Assembly (NCBI GenBank): GCA_016929245.1
Contig: JAFGJE010000235.1
Coordinates: 1 to 48,634 of the forward strand
DNA length: 48,634 nucleotides
Reading direction: 5' to 3'
Source of the DNA: Phycisphaerae bacterium
GTDB taxonomy: Bacteria; Planctomycetota; Phycisphaerae; SM23-33
Of this stretch, positions 16,275 to 27,630 are shown one piece after another. Position numbers and translations under genes: made by a program. Below the pieces are notes generated by a model. That model saw only the letters and a program-made list of their open reading frames with translations. It was not told the DNA's origin and did not search any database. The stretch's first letter is position 1. Each line of letters opens with the position of its first letter.

Positions 16275-17705
16275 ATGCCGGTTCTGCAGTTGGAAACAAT
16301 CCGATCCCGCCTGGAAGACATGAACGTGACGCCCTGCCGCGGGCGCGTGGTTCGCGTGACGGGACTGACGATTGAATCCCAGGGACCGCCCGTGGGCCTG
16401 GGCGAGTTGTGCGACATTCACCTGCTCGACGGACGCGCGATCCCCGCGGAGGTCGTCGGATTTCACGCGCAGAATCGCGTGCTCATGCCGCTGGAAGGCA
16501 TCGAGGGCGTTTCTCCGAGCGACACGGTCATCGCGCGACGCACTCCGCGGACGATTCGCGTCGGCGCGGGACTCCTCGGCCGCGTGCTGGACGGACTGGG
16601 ACGGCCTATCGACGGAAAAGGCCCGATCGACGCGACGGATATCCGCCGCCTGGACAACCTGTCCCCCGCCCCCCTGCGACGACAACGCATTACCGAACCC
16701 CTTCGCCTGGGAATCCGTTCAATGGACGGACTCAGCACGGTCGGGAAAGGGCAGCGCATGGGCATCTTCGCCGGAAGCGGCGTGGGCAAGAGCACGCTGC
16801 TGGGCGAAATCGCCAAACACACCTCCGCCGACGTGAACGTCCTGGCGCTGGTGGGCGAACGCGGACGCGAAGTGCGGGAGTTCATCGAGGAATGTCTCGG
16901 CCCGGAAGGTCTGGCGCGGAGCGTCGTGTGCGTCGCCACCAGCGACGCCTCCCCGATTCAGCGCGTCAAAGTCGCCTTCCAGGCCGTCGCCATCGCGGAA
17001 TATTTCCGCGACCAGGGCAAGGACGTGCTGATGATGATGGACTCGATCACCCGCTTCGCCCACGCCCAGCGGGAAATCGGCCTGGCCGCCGGCGAACCGC
17101 CCACCACCAAAGGTTACTGCCCGAGCGTATACAGCCTGCTGCCGAAACTGGTCGAACGACTGGGGCGATCGGACACCGGAACCATCACCGGGATCATCAC
17201 GGTTCTCGTCGACGGCGACGACCTGTCCGATCCCGTCGCGGACTGCGTCCGATCCCTGCTGGACGGGCACGTGGTGCTGGATCGGAAACTCGCGGAGAAA
17301 GGTCATTACCCGGCTGTCGATATTCTTCAGTGCGTCAGCCGATTGATGAATTCGGTCACGTCCCCGGAACACCAGCTCGCGGCGCGTCGCTGCAAGGCGA
17401 TCTATTCGACCTATCACGACGCCGAGGACCTGATCAACATCGGCGCGTACGTTCCGGGCGCGAATCGGCGGATCGACCTGGCGGTGGAGCTGATCGAATC
17501 GGTCCGAAAATTCCTGGTGCAGGAATCCGACGAAACCATTTTGTCCCTCGACGAGACGGCCGAGCGACTGATCCAGATGACGCGTCCGTGGGACGCCCCG
17601 TCGGTTCCGACACCGGCGACGAAACCGGCGGCGAATCGAAACGCCCCGAAAACCCCGGTCAAGCAAGCGGCCGCCGGACGATCCAAACCCGCACGAAAAG
17701 GATAA
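16275..17705 (+). CDS. fliI: Flagellum-specific export ATPase FliI
   Basis: A 476-residue member of the F1-beta/FliI ATPase family. The Walker A loop is GSGVGKST at 167-174, and the Walker B strand is VLMMMDSITR. The family-specific GEPPTTKGYCPSVYSLLPKLVERLG block is intact. FliI hexamers energise unfolding and release of export substrates from chaperones. The final 45 residues are a Lys/Pro/Ala-rich tail not needed for catalysis. It starts 2 bases after fliH with no strong ribosome site, which suggests coupling to fliH translation. Confidence 0.97.
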   Translation: MPVLQLETIRSRLEDMNVTPCRGRVVRVTGLTIESQGPPVGLGELCDIHLLDGRAIPAEVVGFHAQNRVLMPLEGIEGVSPSDTVIARRTPRTIRVGAGLLGRVLDGLGRPIDGKGPIDATDIRRLDNLSPAPLRRQRITEPLRLGIRSMDGLSTVGKGQRMGIFAGSGVGKSTLLGEIAKHTSADVNVLALVGERGREVREFIEECLGPEGLARSVVCVATSDASPIQRVKVAFQAVAIAEYFRDQGKDVLMMMDSITRFAHAQREIGLAAGEPPTTKGYCPSVYSLLPKLVERLGRSDTGTITGIITVLVDGDDLSDPVADCVRSLLDGHVVLDRKLAEKGHYPAVDILQCVSRLMNSVTSPEHQLAARRCKAIYSTYHDAEDLINIGAYVPGANRRIDLAVELIESVRKFLVQESDETILSLDETAERLIQMTRPWDAPSVPTPATKPAANRNAPKTPVKQAAAGRSKPARKG

Positions 17706-17711
17706 TTCCGC

Positions 17712-18176
17712 ATGGGATTTCATTGGTCATTACAGAAGCTTCTCGACGTGACGGAGAAACGCGAATTGGCGATCAAGGCCGACCTGTACGGTATCGCGCG
17801 GAACATCGCCCGCGGCGAGGAGGAAATTCATCGCCGCCGTTCGATGCTGCGCCTGCTGCTGGCGGACCTGGCGGCCGCGCCGCCGGAGGAGCGCCTGGCG
17901 CAGCGGGACGTCCTGATGCGATGTCACAAGGCGGAGGAAAAAATCATCCGGCGCCTGCAGGAACAGATTCGCCTCTGGCAGAAACAGCGCGAGGAACGCA
18001 CCGCCGACCTGGCGAAGATGTCCGCCAAGAAAGACACCCTGAACAAGATGCGCCTCGAAGCCCGACGGGAATACCAGCGCGACCTGGACCTGCGGGAGCA
18101 ACATCGGGCGGATGAAATATTCCAGATGACCTTCGTGCAACGAAAACAACAATCGATAACACCACAATCCGCATAG
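17712..18176 (+). CDS. fliJ: Flagellar export chaperone-like protein FliJ
   Basis: The 154-residue protein is almost entirely coiled coil, beginning MGFHWSLQKLLDVTEKRE, which matches the FliJ N-terminus (F..SLQ.LL...E). FliJ sits in the centre of the FliI ring like the gamma stalk of F1 and activates the export gate. Length and position directly after fliI agree with the family. AAAGGA upstream supports the start. Confidence 0.9.
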   Translation: MGFHWSLQKLLDVTEKRELAIKADLYGIARNIARGEEEIHRRRSMLRLLLADLAAAPPEERLAQRDVLMRCHKAEEKIIRRLQEQIRLWQKQREERTADLAKMSAKKDTLNKMRLEARREYQRDLDLREQHRADEIFQMTFVQRKQQSITPQSA

Positions 18177-18188
18177 GAGTTTTTTTCC

Positions 18189-18866
18189 ATGAAAGGTAAA
18201 ATCGTAACCTACGGTATGTTCGTCCTGCTGGCGCTGGTGGGCTTTGGAGTTTCGTACTTCGCGACGAACTTCTTCACCGCCCCGCCGCCGCGGGGAACGC
18301 TGTTGTCCGCCGACGGGGAGACGATTCCCATCGACCCCGACGTGATTCTGCTCAACACGATGGCCAACGCGTCCGGCGCGGCGATGAGCCCGAAGGAACA
18401 GCAGCTGGACGACCTGATCCGGGAAGTGCGCGCGAAACTCAAGGAACTGGAGCGCCGCGAACGACGCCTGGTGGAACGCGAGAAACGCTTAAGCACCGCC
18501 TCGGATCAACTCAAGGCGCAGATCAAGAATCTCAACGACCTGAAGGTGGAACTCGCCTCGGCCATCGGTCCGCTGCGCGCGGAACGACAGAAGATGAAGC
18601 AGTACCGCGCGCTGATCACCAGCCAGGAGGTGGCGAACGTCGAGGCGGCCGCCAAAATGTGGGAAAAAATGGAACCCTCCAACGCGGCGCGACTCCTGGT
18701 GGAAATGTGGCAGACCCGGCAGGAACAGGCGGCGACCAAGATTTTCCGCGTGCTTTCGGACAAGGCCAAAGCCGCCATCATGGATGAACTCAACGGCGCG
18801 AAGATCGGACCGGACATTCTCCGCCAGCAGTTGCTGGTCATACGGGAGAACGAAGAAACCAAGTGA
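18189..18866 (+). CDS. MotE-like flagellar protein (membrane anchor, coiled coil, MgtE-N-like domain)
   Basis: The 225-residue protein has one N-terminal membrane helix (about 5-27), a long charged coiled coil (about 75-140) and a C-terminal region (about 155-215) with KMWEKMEPSNAARLLVEMWQ, then ATKIFRVLSDKAKAAIMDEL. The last part resembles the MgtE intracellular N domain found in MotE-type proteins. MotE-like proteins in other bacteria act as chaperones or stabilisers of stator or rod components. AGGAG precedes the start. It lies between fliJ and motA. The MotE identity is probable, not certain. Confidence 0.75.
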   Translation: MKGKIVTYGMFVLLALVGFGVSYFATNFFTAPPPRGTLLSADGETIPIDPDVILLNTMANASGAAMSPKEQQLDDLIREVRAKLKELERRERRLVEREKRLSTASDQLKAQIKNLNDLKVELASAIGPLRAERQKMKQYRALITSQEVANVEAAAKMWEKMEPSNAARLLVEMWQTRQEQAATKIFRVLSDKAKAAIMDELNGAKIGPDILRQQLLVIRENEETK

Positions 18867-18916
18867 CGACAAAATAACCATGTGGTGATTTTTTACCAGG
18901 TGCGGGAGTTGACATC

Positions 18917-19687
18917 ATGGATTTAGGTACGATTATCGGAATCGCGGCGGGATCCGCCTGCGTGATCATCTCCATCATCACGGGTGGCGACGCGAAAGTG
19001 TTCATTAACGTCCCCTCGATGCTGATCGTCTTCGGAGGAATGTTGTCCGCGACGCTGATGCATTTCTCCCTCGGACAGTTCAAGAGCATTTTCACGGTCA
19101 CCAAGAAAACCATCTTCTGCAAACTTCCGCAACACAAGGAAGTGATTCAGAAAATGGTGAACTATTCCGCGATCAACCGACGCGACGGTTCGCTGGCGCT
19201 GGAGAAACAGATCAACGAAGCCGGTGACAAATTCTTCATCAAAGGTCTGCGCATGGTCGTGGACGGCCAGGCGGAGGACGTCATCGAGAAACAGCTCGGG
19301 CGCGAGATCGACAATCTCGTCGAACGCCATAGTATCGGAAAGAAGATTCTGGAGTTCATGGCCGCCAGCGCCCCGGCCTTCGGCATGATCGGAACCCTCA
19401 TCGGTCTGGTCCAGATGCTCGGAAGTCTGGAAGACCCCTCCCAGATCGGCGTGGGCATGGCCACCGCCCTGATCACGACGTTCTACGGCGCGATCCTGGC
19501 GAACCTGCTGTTCATTCCGCTGGCGGGAAAACTCGGAATGCGTTCCAAGGACGAAACCCTCATGCGGGAGATGATCGTCGAGGGCATCCTGGGCATCGCC
19601 GCCGGGGAAGCGCCGACCGCCGTCAAGGACCGTATGCAGACGTTCCTGGCGACCAACAATCGATTCAACGTCCGACCGAAGATTTAG
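18917..19687 (+). CDS. motA: Flagellar stator subunit MotA
   Basis: The 256-residue protein shows four membrane segments (about 4-24, 31-50, 147-170, 180-202) and the large cytoplasmic loop typical of MotA. The motif ASAPAFGMIGTLIGLVQML in the third helix and YGAILANLLFIPLAGKL in the fourth are family hallmarks. It forms the ion channel with MotB and pushes on FliG. Ion type cannot be told from this sequence alone. A GGGAG site precedes the ATG. The end of the gene is followed by an inverted repeat and then a motB-like gene. Confidence 0.96.
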   Translation: MDLGTIIGIAAGSACVIISIITGGDAKVFINVPSMLIVFGGMLSATLMHFSLGQFKSIFTVTKKTIFCKLPQHKEVIQKMVNYSAINRRDGSLALEKQINEAGDKFFIKGLRMVVDGQAEDVIEKQLGREIDNLVERHSIGKKILEFMAASAPAFGMIGTLIGLVQMLGSLEDPSQIGVGMATALITTFYGAILANLLFIPLAGKLGMRSKDETLMREMIVEGILGIAAGEAPTAVKDRMQTFLATNNRFNVRPKI

Positions 19688-19694
19688 ACATCAA

Positions 19695-19767
19695 CCACAG
19701 AGACACGGAGTGCACGGAGAAAAAATTGCATTCCGATAACAACTCCGTGTTCCGTGAGTCTCCGTGG
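19695..19767. repeat. Imperfect inverted repeat between motA and the first motB-like gene
   Basis: Two 25-base arms (19695-19719 and 19743-19767) match CCACnGAGAC... to ...GTCTCCGTGG and are rich in CACGGAG/CTCCGTG. The 23-base centre is AT-rich. The right arm contains the GTG at 19764 that would otherwise be a start. This has the look of a dispersed palindromic element inserted inside the stator operon. Whether it acts on the mRNA is unknown. Confidence 0.65.
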
Positions 19768-19793
19768 TGAAATATCCGAATAAACGAATTCAC

Positions 19794-20444
19794 ATGGGAA
19801 AACGACCCAAAGACAAACCGCTCGATCAGTCCTGGATGCTGACGTTTTGCGACTGCATGACGCTGCTGCTGTGTTTCTTCGTGCTGCTGCTGAGCTTCTC
19901 CTCGTTCGACGAGGTCAAGTTCGACACGTTAAGCGGCGCGTTTCGCAGCATGAGCTTCGACTGGCTGGAAGCGGATCCCCAACGACCCAAAACCTCGATT
20001 GTGCAGCACCAGCATCCGAAGGATTTCCCGAGGCATGGACCGACCATCCCCACCCAGAATGACGATCACGACCAACCGAACCGGGAACCGATCGAGATGC
20101 TGGACCAGGACCTGTACAAGGACCGAACGGTGTTTTACCTTCCGGCCCGGCGGTTTTTCTGGGGGCAGGGCGTGAATCTCACCGTGGACGGGAAAGATTA
20201 CCTGCATTCCCTGGCGAGGTTGCTGCGGGAACTGACCTGTCGCGTCGTCGTCGCGGAGAGCAACGGAAAACATCATCGCAATCTCGGATTGCGACGCGCC
20301 TGGGCGGTGCAGCGATGGCTGGTCAAAAATGAACAACTGGATCCCGAACGCTTCACGATCACCGCCCAGGGCGAGGGAACCCGGCGTTTCGGCGACCAGC
20401 CCGTGCTGGAATTGACGTTAATGAACGTTCAGGTGGAAGAATGA
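19794..20444 (+). CDS. MotB-like stator subunit 1
   Basis: With the ATG at 19794 the protein has 216 residues. It begins with a Lys/Arg-rich segment and the stator plug-helix signature DQSWMLTFCDCMTLLLCFFVLL, in which D20 is the ion-binding aspartate. The C-terminal half (about 110-210) is a diverged OmpA-like peptidoglycan-binding domain (LRRAWAVQRWLVKNEQLDPERF). GTG starts at 19764 and 19767 lie in the repeat arm and would add 9-10 residues, so the ATG is preferred, although no ribosome site is evident. It ends inside the start of the second motB-like gene (4-base overlap). Two tandem MotB-like proteins imply a heteromeric or dual stator, or division of labour. Confidence 0.82.
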   Translation: MGKRPKDKPLDQSWMLTFCDCMTLLLCFFVLLLSFSSFDEVKFDTLSGAFRSMSFDWLEADPQRPKTSIVQHQHPKDFPRHGPTIPTQNDDHDQPNREPIEMLDQDLYKDRTVFYLPARRFFWGQGVNLTVDGKDYLHSLARLLRELTCRVVVAESNGKHHRNLGLRRAWAVQRWLVKNEQLDPERFTITAQGEGTRRFGDQPVLELTLMNVQVEE

Positions 20445-21178
20445 GCAACGGTTCCAAAAAACGCAACCAGGAAGAAGAAGGAGGCCTGCCCGGCTGGATC
20501 GTGTCGTTCACGGACATGATCACGCTGCTGCTGGCGTTCTTCGTGTTGCTCCAGGCGTTCGCCCAGGAGCAGCACCCGGAACTGTTCAACATCGGACGAG
20601 GTTCGTTCGAGACCGTGATTCACAACTTCGGCCTGCCGATCTGGCGAAAAGGACGCGACGCGCGATTTAAACGCGAATGGTTCATCCGCCGTTATTCCGA
20701 CGAACCGGCGGAGGAGGAAACGATCCCGATGATCGACGCGGAAGAGGAACGGATGCAGCGCCTGTTCCAGGACGTCAAGGAGCGGTTCGACAGCGAATCC
20801 GCCGAGACGATGATGATCCCCGTGCGCGTGGAAGCCTCCCCCGTGACTTTTTCCGGCGACTCGGCGGATCTGAACCGGCAGGCGAAGCAGTATCTGGACC
20901 AACTGGCGGTGGATTTGCAGAACAATCTCCCGCCGGAGAATTGCGGGATTTATCTGATCGGCCTGTCACCGGATCAGATCACGTCACAGAAAACCTGGGT
21001 GCTTTCCGCACAACGCGCTCAAGCGGCGGAAGAGTACCTCCGAAAGAAACTTGAAGAACAAGGTCGGTCCTGGCCGGTGTATTCCTGGGGCGGCGGACGA
21101 ACGTTCGGCCGTTTCCCCGAAGGAACCTACCTGGGACTGGTCGTGATGGGAGAACAACATGGCGGAAGAAACGGATAA
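20441..21178 (+). CDS. MotB-like stator subunit 2
   Basis: The 245-residue protein also carries the stator helix (GGLPGWIVSFTDMITLLLAFFVLLQAF) with D25 as the ion-binding residue. Downstream, about residues 130-235, an OmpA-like domain is recognisable (FSGDSADLNRQAKQYLDQLA, then VLSAQRAQAAEEYLRKKLEEQG). It differs substantially from the first MotB-like protein, so the pair is not a recent duplication. Start ATG overlaps the previous stop by 4 bases. The end overlaps fliL by 20 bases. Confidence 0.85.
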   Translation: MSNGSKKRNQEEEGGLPGWIVSFTDMITLLLAFFVLLQAFAQEQHPELFNIGRGSFETVIHNFGLPIWRKGRDARFKREWFIRRYSDEPAEEETIPMIDAEEERMQRLFQDVKERFDSESAETMMIPVRVEASPVTFSGDSADLNRQAKQYLDQLAVDLQNNLPPENCGIYLIGLSPDQITSQKTWVLSAQRAQAAEEYLRKKLEEQGRSWPVYSWGGGRTFGRFPEGTYLGLVVMGEQHGGRNG

Positions 21179-21734
21179 AACCACGGAAGCCAAAGGCGAA
21201 GCCTCCAAGGGCGGCGCGGACAAGAAAGCCAAAGACACCAAAGACCAGGCCAAGAGCGGCGGTTTATTGCCTCGCGTCCTGATGGGCGTCGGTGTTATCA
21301 TCATTTCCGGCGCCGCGGGCGCCGGCGCCAGTTTGCTGCTGAATTCCAGCGGGAAGGACGTCGCCGGGGAAGGTCCGGCGGCGATAGACATACAAGAGCA
21401 GGAACCCCCGAAGGAATTCGAGTATTATGCCTTCGAGCCCGTCACCGTCAATTTGAACGTGCGACGCGGGAATCGCTACCTGAAAGTGGTCATGTTCCTC
21501 GCCATCGCGCAGGACGACAAGGATGAAGCGATTCCGGAAATCCAAAAACGAACGAAGGAACTGAAAAACTGGGTGATGGGATACCTGCGGGACCACACGC
21601 TGGAAGAGGTCACCGGAAAGAAAAATCAGGTTCGCATTCAGCGCGAAATCGCCCAGTCGTTCAACGAACGGTTGTGGCCGGACGGTCGCCCTCGCGTCGA
21701 TCACGTGCTGTTTGACGAATTTACGGTCCAATGA
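21159..21734 (+). CDS. fliL: Flagellar basal-body-associated protein FliL
   Basis: The 191-residue protein has a Lys/Glu-rich cytoplasmic N-terminus, one membrane helix (about 42-64, VLMGVGVIIISGAAGAGASLLL) and a periplasmic FliL domain (FEPVTVNLNVRRGNRYLKVVMFLAI... VDHVLFDEFTVQ). FliL surrounds stators and influences torque. It overlaps the second motB-like gene by 20 bases and fliM by 4, so the tail of this operon is translationally coupled. Confidence 0.93.
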   Translation: MAEETDKTTEAKGEASKGGADKKAKDTKDQAKSGGLLPRVLMGVGVIIISGAAGAGASLLLNSSGKDVAGEGPAAIDIQEQEPPKEFEYYAFEPVTVNLNVRRGNRYLKVVMFLAIAQDDKDEAIPEIQKRTKELKNWVMGYLRDHTLEEVTGKKNQVRIQREIAQSFNERLWPDGRPRVDHVLFDEFTVQ

Positions 21735-22675
21735 ACACGGAAACGTCAATTGATTCGGACATGATCCAGGCGCTGTTGCATTCGGCGCGGATTCGTCCCA
21801 CGCGCGTCGAGAAACCGGGCGAGATCACCCCGTTCGATTTCCACGTGCCGCATCGCTTCGGGCCGGAGCAGGCCCGCCGTCTGCGCGACGTGGCCGAAAT
21901 CCTGGCGCGCAACCTGACGGCCACCCTGTCGGCGGCATTGCAGGGCGCGTTTCCGCTGACGCTGAATGAATGGAAGGAATGGTACGTCGACCGACAACCC
22001 AAACCCGAACGGGCGTACTACGTTCCCCTGAACATGTCCGGTCGACTCGCCGGGCATCTCCTGCTTCCCCGCGACACCGCCATCGGATGGGTCACCACGC
22101 TGCTGGGCGGATCCGCCGAGGGCGAGGTGGAAGAAGACCGAACCCTTTCTTCCCTGGAACACGACCTCCTGCTGGACATCACGAAGAAGGTGGTCGCGAC
22201 GATCTCACGGGTCAGCCGGGACAACGCCGGCCCGGAAATCACGCACACCCCGAGCGTTTCTCACGATCCGCCCGAACTCGTCGAGGAAGGGCAAATCGCC
22301 GACGTCTGTCACTTCACCTACCAACGAAAGGAAGGCGAAAAGGCCCTGCCGTTCACTCTCGTGTTCCTCTCGGAACTGCTGGAATCCATCGCCGGGGTGG
22401 TTCGTCCCGCCGAACGTTCCACCGACGAGATTTACCAGGATATGCTTTCGCACGTGGAATCCGTTCCCATGGACGTCAACGTGCGCCTGGGAACCGTCAG
22501 CGTTTCCATGCGCGATTTGGTGTCCGTCGAAGCCGGGGACGTGATTCTGCTGCCCAATTCCATCGAGGATCCCATCGACGTGATGGTTTCCGGAAAAACC
22601 ATCATGTCGGGTCAACCCGTCCAGCACAAGGGCTGGTACGGCCTGCAGATTCACCAGGTGCAGGAAGAGGCTTGA
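21731..22675 (+). CDS. fliM: Flagellar motor switch protein FliM
   Basis: The 314-residue protein has the FliM core (PFDFHVPHRFGPEQARRLRDVAEILARNLTATLSAAL) and ends in a SpoA domain (VPMDVNVRLGTVSVSMRDLVSVEAGDVI). The N-terminal CheY-binding stretch, normally LSQ.EID.LL, is weak here (DSDMIQALLHSAR), so the interaction with a CheY-type switch protein may be altered. FliM links FliG to FliN in the C-ring. It starts by a 4-base overlap with fliL and is followed by fliN after 41 bases. Confidence 0.93.
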   Translation: MNTETSIDSDMIQALLHSARIRPTRVEKPGEITPFDFHVPHRFGPEQARRLRDVAEILARNLTATLSAALQGAFPLTLNEWKEWYVDRQPKPERAYYVPLNMSGRLAGHLLLPRDTAIGWVTTLLGGSAEGEVEEDRTLSSLEHDLLLDITKKVVATISRVSRDNAGPEITHTPSVSHDPPELVEEGQIADVCHFTYQRKEGEKALPFTLVFLSELLESIAGVVRPAERSTDEIYQDMLSHVESVPMDVNVRLGTVSVSMRDLVSVEAGDVILLPNSIEDPIDVMVSGKTIMSGQPVQHKGWYGLQIHQVQEEA

Positions 22676-22716
22676 TTCTCCGCGTCATTCACGGTACGTA
22701 CTACAGGTAGAGAACC

Positions 22717-23193
22717 ATGGCTGAAGAAGAAAAAGTCGAAACCACGGAAGAAGCTCCCGCCAAAGCTCCCGCCGCCGAAGCGGACGCGCCGGCCGCCCAA
22801 GCGAGCGAGGAATCCCCCGCCGAAGCGGCCGCCGAAACCGCCGATGCCTCCGCCTCCGCGCCGTCCGGTCAGGCGGAAGTCTACGAAGCGGAACTGCCCG
22901 AAGCCATCGAAGCCATCTCCCGGGCCCGGGGCGGACAGATCGACGTCCTGCTGGACACCTCCATGCCCGTGGAAGTCAGCCTGGGCAGCGTGGAACTGGA
23001 AGTCCGCGAATTACTGCAGATTTCCCCCGGTTCGGTCATCACGCTCGACAAGCAGGCCGGCGAACCGCTGGACCTGTACTTAAAGGGCATCCGTTTCGCC
23101 ACCGCCGAGCTGGTGCTGGCGGATGACAAACTCGGCGTGCGAATCAAGGAAATCCTCCCCCGCCGGAAGACCGATCAGACCAGGTCGGAATAA
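22717..23193 (+). CDS. fliN: Flagellar motor switch protein FliN
   Basis: The 158-residue protein has an Ala/Glu/Pro-rich acidic N-terminal half, then a SpoA domain at about 70-150 (IDVLLDTSMPVEVSLGSVELEVRELLQ, then GVRIKEIL). FliN forms the base of the C-ring and binds FliH, linking the export apparatus to the motor. AGGTAGAGA precedes the ATG. The gene is last in the rightward operon; the fliO-P-Q-R and flhAB export genes do not follow it here. Confidence 0.93.
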   Translation: MAEEEKVETTEEAPAKAPAAEADAPAAQASEESPAEAAAETADASASAPSGQAEVYEAELPEAIEAISRARGGQIDVLLDTSMPVEVSLGSVELEVRELLQISPGSVITLDKQAGEPLDLYLKGIRFATAELVLADDKLGVRIKEILPRRKTDQTRSE

Positions 23194-23272
23194 AAAACCT
23201 CCTCCGCCCCATGCGGTGAAATGTCTTCAAAAAAGGCGCATTTTCGGGATTTTTGTCAAAAAAGCACCTTTT

Positions 23273-23301
23273 TTGCCCGGTGGAAATAAAAATCCTATTC
23301 T
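23273..23301 (+). promoter_or_regulatory. Sigma-70-like promoter for the candidate structured RNA
   Basis: TTGCCC (23273-23278) and TATTCT (23296-23301) are 17 bases apart, each matching the consensus hexamer at four of six bases. Initiation would fall near 23308. Spacing is ideal but the match is moderate. Confidence 0.45.
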
Positions 23302-23307
23302 TTCTAT

Positions 23308-23841
23308 GGGACTATTCATGCCCCCCTGTTTTTTATCCGATGTAATAGAGGACGAACGGCGCTTGGGCCGTCCCCAACGCCCCGTTTCGGGGCTGACATC
23401 CTGTTTCCATGATGTCGAATTCGGATACACCGGTCCGATTCGATGATATTCCTCCCCGAGGAGTCATTGCCGGCGAAACTGCTGAACCGGGTTCCCCGAC
23501 TTGACGCCTCCGAATTCCTTCCCGGCTCCGGGAGGTGTTCGTGACGGCGCGTCGCTTCGATTGTGAACCCTCCGGCGAAGATCAGCGCCCGCCCGCCGGC
23601 CCCACTTATGCTTTGGCCTTTTCCTCCTTTCGGGCTGAAACATATCGGCGAAAGATTCCCGGGAGATGGGTGGAGGCTTGGGACGCCTCGTAAACACCCG
23701 CGGAGTTGAACGCCCGCGGGAAAACGCCGGTACGCTTCCTCCGGCGGGACGAGGAACACGTCGCAAGAGGGAACCTCCCCCGACACGGTGAAGGGCGATA
23801 GATGCAACCCTGAGCAAGTTGCTATATCGCCCCTCTTTTTT
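23308..23841 (+). ncRNA. Candidate structured non-coding RNA of about 530 nt
   Basis: The region is packed with stable hairpins on the plus strand. Examples are GCCCCG-TTT-CGGGGC (near 23383), GACATC/GATGTC (near 23396-23417), a nested GGCGC/GCGCC plus CTTCG/CGAAG pair (near 23546-23590), and a three-way junction where CCTCGT/ACGAGG encloses CCCGCGG/CCGCGGG and CGCCGG/CCGGCG (near 23690-23755). It ends at a strong terminator. Loops are purine-rich and unpaired segments are short. It shows none of the conserved cores of tmRNA, RNase P RNA, SRP RNA or rRNA that were looked for. Size and layout recall large orphan bacterial RNAs, but membership of any class is not established. Confidence 0.5.
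23793..23841 (+). terminator. Rho-independent terminator
   Basis: GGGCGATA (23793-23800) pairs with TATCGCCC (23825-23832), and inside it GCAAC pairs with GTTGC. A six-T run at 23836-23841 follows. It could end the candidate RNA or the flagellar operon transcript. Confidence 0.8.
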
Positions 23842-23868
23842 GCGCTCAAATATCAAGAAAGACATCAA

Positions 23869-23972
23869 CGGTTTGTCATCCTGAGCGAAGCGAGTCTTCG
23901 AGCGAAGTCGAAGGACCTTACGCGGCGTGAGTTCCTTCGACTTCGCTGCGCTCCGCTCAGGATGACAAACCG
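23869..23972. repeat. Long palindromic repeat, copy 1
   Basis: Outer arms CGGTTTGTCATCCTGAGCG and its complement CGCTCAGGATGACAAACCG enclose further complementary sequence (GTCGAAGGA with TCCTTCGAC). The same TCATCCTGAGCG...AAGGACCT element recurs at 29894-30001. It sits just beyond the 3' end of the beta-galactosidase gene. Such elements are dispersed in many bacterial genomes and often sit in 3' regions. Confidence 0.85.
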
Positions 23973-23976
23973 TTTC

Positions 23977-27120
<3,144 letters not shown>

Positions 27121-27255
27121 TTATCCTGGAGACAATGGAAAAAATCGTAACGAGCAGGAGATTGTGGCAAAACCCACGGTTGGGAGCAATAGGGAAATTG
27201 AAACGAAGGAATTACGCGGCGGGAAAGATTCCCACCGCGCGAAGATTCAGAACGA

Positions 27256-27494
27256 CATTCCGACCCCGGAGGGGTCGGAAGCGTTTAGCCGGGGCGTGAG
27301 CGAAGCGAACCCCCGGAAACCGGCTCCCTGGAATCACAAGTCCCGAAGGGACGGCAGCGAATCCGGATTGATGTTGTTTCGCGACAATCTCAACATCGCT
27401 GTCGTCCCGTTGGGACTCTTTTCTTTGGGCATCGGTTCCGGTGGTTCGCTCCGCTCACCACCGGCTAAACGCTTCTCGTCCCTTCGGGACGAAG
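27256..27494. repeat. Long composite palindromic element
   Basis: The outer arms AAGCGTTTAGCCGG (from 27279) and CCGGCTAAACGCTT (to 27474) extend through GTGAGCGAAGCGAACC and its complement. Inner arms TCCCGAAGGGACGGCAGCG and CGCTGTCGTCCCGTTGGGA also pair. The ends carry small hairpins (CCGACCCC/GGGGTCGG and GTCCC/GGGAC). The structure spans about 240 bases around a centre near 27385. It resembles dispersed intergenic palindromes of environmental genomes and codes for nothing visible. Confidence 0.8.
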
Positions 27495-27568
27495 AGGGTT
27501 ATTTTTTGTTTTCTCTTTCAATCCGCCCCTAATGGGATCTTCAACATTCCGCAATCCCTAGGGGACAG

Positions 27569-27596
27569 GTCCGCAATCCACAATTGGATTACGGAC
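27569..27596. repeat. Hairpin downstream of the STN-domain gene
   Basis: GTCCGCAATCC pairs with GGATTACGGAC across a 6-base loop, with one mismatch. It lies about 35 bases past the stop of the leftward STN-domain gene. No T-run follows, so it is more likely an mRNA end-stabiliser than an intrinsic terminator. Confidence 0.5.
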
Positions 27597-27630
27597 ACAG
27601 CCCGCGCCATGATTCATTTGGTTATGTATT

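Larger units (their letters stand above)
23194..23976. other. Gene-free stretch downstream of fliN
   Basis: About 780 bases lie between the fliN stop and the beta-galactosidase gene end. They hold a promoter-like sequence, a series of stable hairpins ending in a terminator (candidate RNA, listed separately) and a palindromic repeat at 23869-23972. No open frame there has both a ribosome site and a recognisable product. Confidence 0.7.

Noticed and set aside
16409-18115. 568-residue Arg/Pro-rich open frame over fliI and fliJ
   Set aside because: Off-frame translation of fliI; no ribosome site and no domain.
23308-23841. Candidate RNA as tmRNA, RNase P RNA or SRP RNA
   Set aside because: The diagnostic conserved cores of those RNAs were looked for on both strands and not seen.
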